Shown here: piece by piece, positions 6,344 through 8,558 of the stretch
Layout: the number at the start of each line of letters is the position of its first letter
How positions within the stretch are numbered: position 1 is the stretch's first letter
Assembly: GCA_046538945.1 (NCBI GenBank)
Contig: JBKHHW010000132.1
Span: 1-8,558 of the forward strand
From: JAEZKC01 sp046538945
GTDB taxonomy: Bacteria > Fibrobacterota > Chitinivibrionia > Chitinivibrionales > Chitinispirillaceae
Direction of reading: 5' to 3'
DNA: 8,558 nt
The notes under the pieces: model-generated
Seen by the model: only the letters and a program-made list of their open reading frames with translations
Databases searched by the model: none
What the model was told of the DNA's origin: nothing
Position numbers and translations under genes: made by a program

Positions 6344-6994
6344 TTAGTTCTGGCCAAAAAGGCTGAACGGCCACTCGACTCCCAGAGCAACGTGGCTCAT
6401 AGAATAATCCCCGGTGACATAACCGTACTCGCCGACAAACGCGCCGAGATTTCCGACATGGAATTTCAGTGTGCCGGTGCCGCCCCCCAGAAACGTGTAT
6501 CCGGTTTCGCCGCCCTCGGGCATAGACACGCGCATCAGGCCCTTTGGAGCAATGGTAAAGGAAACCCAATCCACGGGTCTGACCGTAAACAGCATCATCG
6601 GCGTGATGTCAAGAATCGAAGTTTTTGATGTGTCGGAATCGGAACTGTAGGTGATCGTCATATACCCGAATCCGAGGTCTCCTGCAGCCTTGTACATGCC
6701 GGCATCCAGGAACTGGTACTTTCCGTCAAACAATGCTCCGACAGGATATACTTTTGCTCCCAGATCGAAGTTGGGAAAGATTCCCAGACGACCACCCACC
6801 TCACCGGTCTTGTAATCCAGTGTGGAATCCACAACTAAAAAATTAGGTGCTTTAGTGGGAACATAGGCCGCATAGTAGGTACCCTGCCCCGGATCGAGCG
6901 TTTCAGCGGTCTGGAAAGTGGTCATTGATGCACAGCCGGCAAACAGAAAAGACATGCCCGCCGCCAAAACCGACCAGCGTTTTAGTTTTGACAT
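6344..6994 (-). CDS. Predicted outer-membrane lipoprotein, beta-strand-rich
   Basis: A 216-residue exported lipoprotein of unknown function. Residues 1-20 form a type II signal peptide: basic MSKLKR, a hydrophobic core, then FAGC with the lipidated cysteine at 21 (F at the -3 position is slightly unusual). The mature start, ASMTTFQTAETLDPGQGTYY, followed by alternating hydrophobic/polar stretches and repeated glycine-rich turns (GGRLGIF 67-73, FLGGGTGTLKFHVGN 168-182, HVALGVEWPF 201-210), resembles small outer-membrane beta-barrel proteins. I count roughly eight to ten possible strands. The C terminus is FGQN rather than a classical terminal barrel strand ending in aromatic F. AAGGAG sits 6 bases before the ATG, fixing the start. 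It is convergent with the glycan operon and divergent from the Nudix gene, so context suggests a single-gene unit. Family not recognised with certainty. Confidence 0.85.
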   Translation of the reverse strand: MSKLKRWSVLAAGMSFLFAGCASMTTFQTAETLDPGQGTYYAAYVPTKAPNFLVVDSTLDYKTGEVGGRLGIFPNFDLGAKVYPVGALFDGKYQFLDAGMYKAAGDLGFGYMTITYSSDSDTSKTSILDITPMMLFTVRPVDWVSFTIAPKGLMRVSMPEGGETGYTFLGGGTGTLKFHVGNLGAFVGEYGYVTGDYSMSHVALGVEWPFSLFGQN

Positions 6995-7030
6995 TGAAAA
7001 CTCCTTCTGGAAAGGTGATTATGAAATAGG

Positions 7031-7072
7031 GATTCAGCATCTCAAGACCACTCAGGCCGGGGAAACTGAATC
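7031..7072. repeat. 7-bp inverted repeat in the lipoprotein leader
   Basis: GATTCAG (7031-7037) and CTGAATC (7066-7072) are perfect reverse complements 28 bases apart, just upstream of the lipoprotein ribosome binding site. Each lies near a copy of ATAGGG. It may form the base of a leader stem or be coincidental. Confidence 0.35.
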
Positions 7073-7080
7073 ATATAGGG

Positions 7081-7094
7081 TGAAAGCGCTTCCA
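7081..7094. promoter_or_regulatory. Operator-like palindrome TGAAAGCGCTTCCA
   Basis: A near-perfect palindrome centred on the CG-containing core, with one mismatch between arms (GAAAGC/GCTTCC). It has the general look of LacI-family and CcpA operator sites and lies in the divergent lipoprotein/Nudix region. No regulator gene is in the window; assignment is by resemblance only. Confidence 0.3.
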
Positions 7095-7112
7095 TCTTAC
7101 CTTATCAAGCGT

Positions 7113-7135
7113 TCTGCGGAAGTGTCTTCCGCAGA
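7113..7135. repeat. Perfect 9-bp hairpin in the lipoprotein/Nudix divergent region
   Basis: TCTGCGGAA (7113-7121), a five-base loop, and TTCCGCAGA (7127-7135). The stem is perfect and GC-rich, but neither strand continues with a T-run, so it is probably not a terminator. On the minus strand it would fall in the 5' leader of the lipoprotein transcript if that begins upstream of 7135. Leader-structure or operator roles are both possible. Confidence 0.55.
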
Positions 7136-7166
7136 CAAAACGGGTTTAGTTGTATAGACGCAGTAA

Positions 7167-7194
7167 TTTCTGAAATAAGCTATCACAATATATT
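7167..7194 (+). promoter_or_regulatory. Weak candidate promoter for the Nudix gene
   Basis: TTTCTG (7167-7172), 16 bases, TATATT (7189-7194). The -10 is good and the -35 poor. It would give a leader of about 50 bases before the ATG at 7253. Nothing better is visible on the plus strand here. Confidence 0.3.
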
Positions 7195-7252
7195 TTTCTC
7201 TCTATCGAAACTCTTTTTCTAGCCGAAAACTTTCAATCAGAAAGCTCTTTTA

Positions 7253-7786
7253 ATGAATAATTCATCTACACCGACAAGTGACCAATCCCGGCCCCGCTCA
7301 GTTGCGGAAGTGAACTGGGACAGCTGGAAATTCACCGAAGAGGCAGTGCTGTGCTTTATCCGCAGTGAAGAGCGCCTTCTGCTGATCCATAAGAAGACCG
7401 GCCTTGGCAAGGGCAAGGTGAACGCCCCCGGAGGCAGAATCGAAAAAGGGGAAAAGCCCCTGGATGCCGCGGTGCGGGAAACGGTGGAAGAGACACATGT
7501 CACTCCCTCCCAGCTCGAATTCGCCGCTGAGCTTCAGTTCATATTCACAGACGGTTATTCACTTAAGGGCCTGGTCTACTTTGCATCCCGCCATGAAGGA
7601 ACCCCCACCGAAACAAGCGAAGCCGACCCGTTCTGGTGCCCCGTGGATTCGATCCCCTACGAAAAGATGTGGGCGGATGATATCCACTGGCTGCCCAGGG
7701 TTTTGAAGGGTGAAAAGGTGCGGGGAAGGTTTATTTTCGAGGATGACACGATGCTGGATCTTGAGGTGGAGGAGTGTTCATTGTAG
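7253..7786 (+). CDS. MTH1-like Nudix hydrolase (putative 8-oxo-dGTP / oxidised purine nucleotide diphosphatase)
   Basis: A 177-residue cytosolic Nudix hydrolase, expected to hydrolyse oxidised purine nucleoside triphosphates to monophosphates and keep them out of DNA. The Nudix box spans G61 to V83: G61-x5-E67-x7-R75-E76-x-x-E79-E80-T-H82-V83. All metal-binding acidic residues are present, but the usual glycine of EExGU is histidine (H82). Beyond the box it resembles human MTH1 more than classical MutT: N57 in GKVNAPGG aligns with MTH1 N33, and MWADDIHWLP (139-148) with the MTH1 segment holding W117, D119 and D120. EGTPTETSEADPFW (115-128) and TMLDL (166-170) also match that layout. About 25 residues precede the fold and are not family-typical. 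The ribosome site is weak (AGAAAG). A plus-strand terminator follows. Substrate is inferred, not shown. Confidence 0.88.
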   Translation: MNNSSTPTSDQSRPRSVAEVNWDSWKFTEEAVLCFIRSEERLLLIHKKTGLGKGKVNAPGGRIEKGEKPLDAAVRETVEETHVTPSQLEFAAELQFIFTDGYSLKGLVYFASRHEGTPTETSEADPFWCPVDSIPYEKMWADDIHWLPRVLKGEKVRGRFIFEDDTMLDLEVEECSL

Positions 7787-7809
7787 ATTTTAGATTGCTG
7801 AGTGTTCAT
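7772..7809. repeat. 10-base direct repeat across the Nudix stop codon
   Basis: GAGTGTTCAT occurs at 7772-7781, inside the last codons of the Nudix gene, and again at 7800-7809. Between them TAGATT is doubled. It looks like a small local duplication with no visible function. Confidence 0.4.
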
Positions 7810-7831
7810 GTGTTTGAGATGCGGCTTTTCT

Positions 7832-7862
7832 CCGCTCACCCTACCCCGAGCGGTGGTTTTTT
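7832..7862 (+). terminator. Intrinsic terminator of the Nudix gene
   Basis: CCGCTC (7832-7837), a ten-base loop, GAGCGG (7848-7853), TGG, then six T (7857-7862). It starts 45 bases after the Nudix stop and overlaps the 3' end of the convergent four-helix-bundle gene. The T-run works only on the plus strand. Confidence 0.6.
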
Positions 7863-8404
7863 CGGAATTTATACAGCCTCTCTGTAAAGCCGCCTTCAGC
7901 GGCGAAATCGGCTTCCAGCCGCTTCAATTGTCTGCCTAACAGATAACTTGCCTGATTCACAAGGCAAATCATGATATTTGCAGCCACCTGAGGGCTTGTT
8001 TTACGCAGCATAAGCGGGTCAGACACGTCCGGCGTATCCGAGGGCTGATCCTGAAGCGACTTGAGCATTGCTTCTGACTTTAAGAGCTTCGGGGCTGTCC
8101 TTTGCCCAGAGCCTGAGATTTCTTTGCCTCAAAAACCCTGGTAATCCAGCAACAGTTCCTCCAGGCTTGCCCGTGCAATGCCCGTTAATTTCAGTTCAAT
8201 TTTTTTGCTTGTTCCGGAAGCCATGCTGCCTTCAGCAATATTCTGTACACCGCTTCTGGCAGCCTGCACCATCTGATCATGGGTCCTGGATCTTTTGTTT
8301 ATGAACAAATCACAGAATACAACTGTTTCATCATAAGCAAGCTGAGCACACTGAAAGCTACGCAAATTGCGATATCCACCGTGCTTGGGGATGAGGTCAG
8401 ACAT
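7841..8404 (-). pseudogene. Four-helix-bundle protein with suffix domain, broken by two compensating frameshifts
   Basis: The intact form would be a small cytosolic helical protein of about 188 residues, related to the S23-type four-helix-bundle proteins first known from rRNA intervening sequences; function unknown. From the ATG at 8404 (GGAG 7 bases upstream) the frame runs through MSDLIPKHGGYRNLRSF and the hallmark RTHDQMVQAARSGVQNIAEG, then stops at TGA 8131-8129 after LLLDYQGF. One extra T in the T5 run (8131-8135) would continue with LRQRNLRLWAKDSPEALKVRS, the expected sequence in the shifted frame. Near 8068 the homology returns to the first frame, with SPQVAANIMICLVNQ and GGFTERLYKFRK, ending at TAG 7841. 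So a 1-base loss is offset by a 1-base gain about 60 bases later. Real decay or two sequencing errors are the options; the residual protein is a truncated first half. Confidence 0.8.
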
Positions 8405-8413
8405 TTTGTCGCT

Positions 8414-8445
8414 CCGGTTACTGGGTGGGTATAAACGAGAACCGG
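8414..8445. repeat. Inverted repeat upstream of the broken four-helix-bundle gene
   Basis: CCGGTT (8414-8419) and AACCGG (8440-8445) are 20 bases apart. On the plus strand TCTTTTTT follows, so it could act as a weak terminator, though no plus-strand gene precedes it. On the minus strand the second arm (AACCGG then AGCG) includes part of the GGAG ribosome site of the broken gene. The remaining bases to the right edge (8446-8558) are AT-rich, with no gene that I can support. Confidence 0.35.
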
Positions 8446-8558
8446 TCTTTTTTAAAATATTTCAGGGTAACAATTGAGGGTGGAAAAAAAGTTTATGGTA
8501 GTATATATAGCCATATTAAGTTTAAAATAGTTCTTAACGAAAAATTCATCCGTTTCCC

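Noticed and set aside
6392..6628. 78-codon plus-strand frame inside the lipoprotein gene
   Set aside because: It overlaps the lipoprotein, which has a signal peptide, lipobox and strong ribosome site. This frame has none of these.
1..8558. CRISPR array, tRNA or rRNA gene, insertion sequence, phage attachment site
   Set aside because: No regularly spaced repeats, cloverleaf-like segments, transposase motifs or long terminal inverted repeats were seen on either strand.

Overview
The window looks like a chromosomal segment of a diderm (Gram-negative-type) bacterium. It encodes a predicted outer-membrane lipoprotein, an undecaprenyl-phosphate sugar phosphotransferase and surface-glycan glycosyltransferases. 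I cannot name the phylum from sequence alone. There are no rRNA or tRNA genes, no CRISPR array, no transposase and no phage genes. GC content is moderate in genes, with AT-rich intergenic stretches.

Left block (1-1623, minus strand): a polyisoprenyl-phosphate sugar phosphotransferase of the WbaP/CpsE type. A secreted protein follows 31 bases downstream and runs off the left edge; its start resembles an SLBB-type polysaccharide export protein. A sigma70-like promoter (TTGGTA-18-TATAAT) lies upstream and favours translation from the ATG at 1623 over the upstream TTG at 1692.

Divergent control region (1624-2079): about 450 non-coding bases with short repeats: four copies of TCAGAAT (three direct, one inverted), three copies of AACTGC, and a perfect 9-bp inverted repeat.

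Central operon (2080-6293, plus strand): four overlapping genes encoding a GT4 glycosyltransferase, a multi-spanning YbhN/LPG-synthase-TM-like membrane protein, a polyprenyl-phosphate-type GT2 glycosyltransferase with two C-terminal membrane segments, and a second GT4 glycosyltransferase. Every junction overlaps (31, 35 and 4 bases), so the products are probably made together. With the divergent phosphotransferase and export protein, the likely job is assembly of a lipid-linked surface glycan or glycolipid. The exact product cannot be read from the sequence.

Right block (6294-8558): a stem-loop separates the operon from a convergent lipoprotein gene whose leader is rich in inverted repeats. 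Divergent from it is an MTH1-like Nudix hydrolase, probably 8-oxo-dGTP sanitising, with a plus-strand intrinsic terminator. Last is a minus-strand four-helix-bundle 'suffix domain' gene broken by two mutually compensating frameshifts. I found no clearly new biological system. The most checkable oddities are the double-frameshifted gene, the repeat-rich divergent control region, the membrane protein embedded in the glycosyltransferase operon, and the atypical Nudix box.
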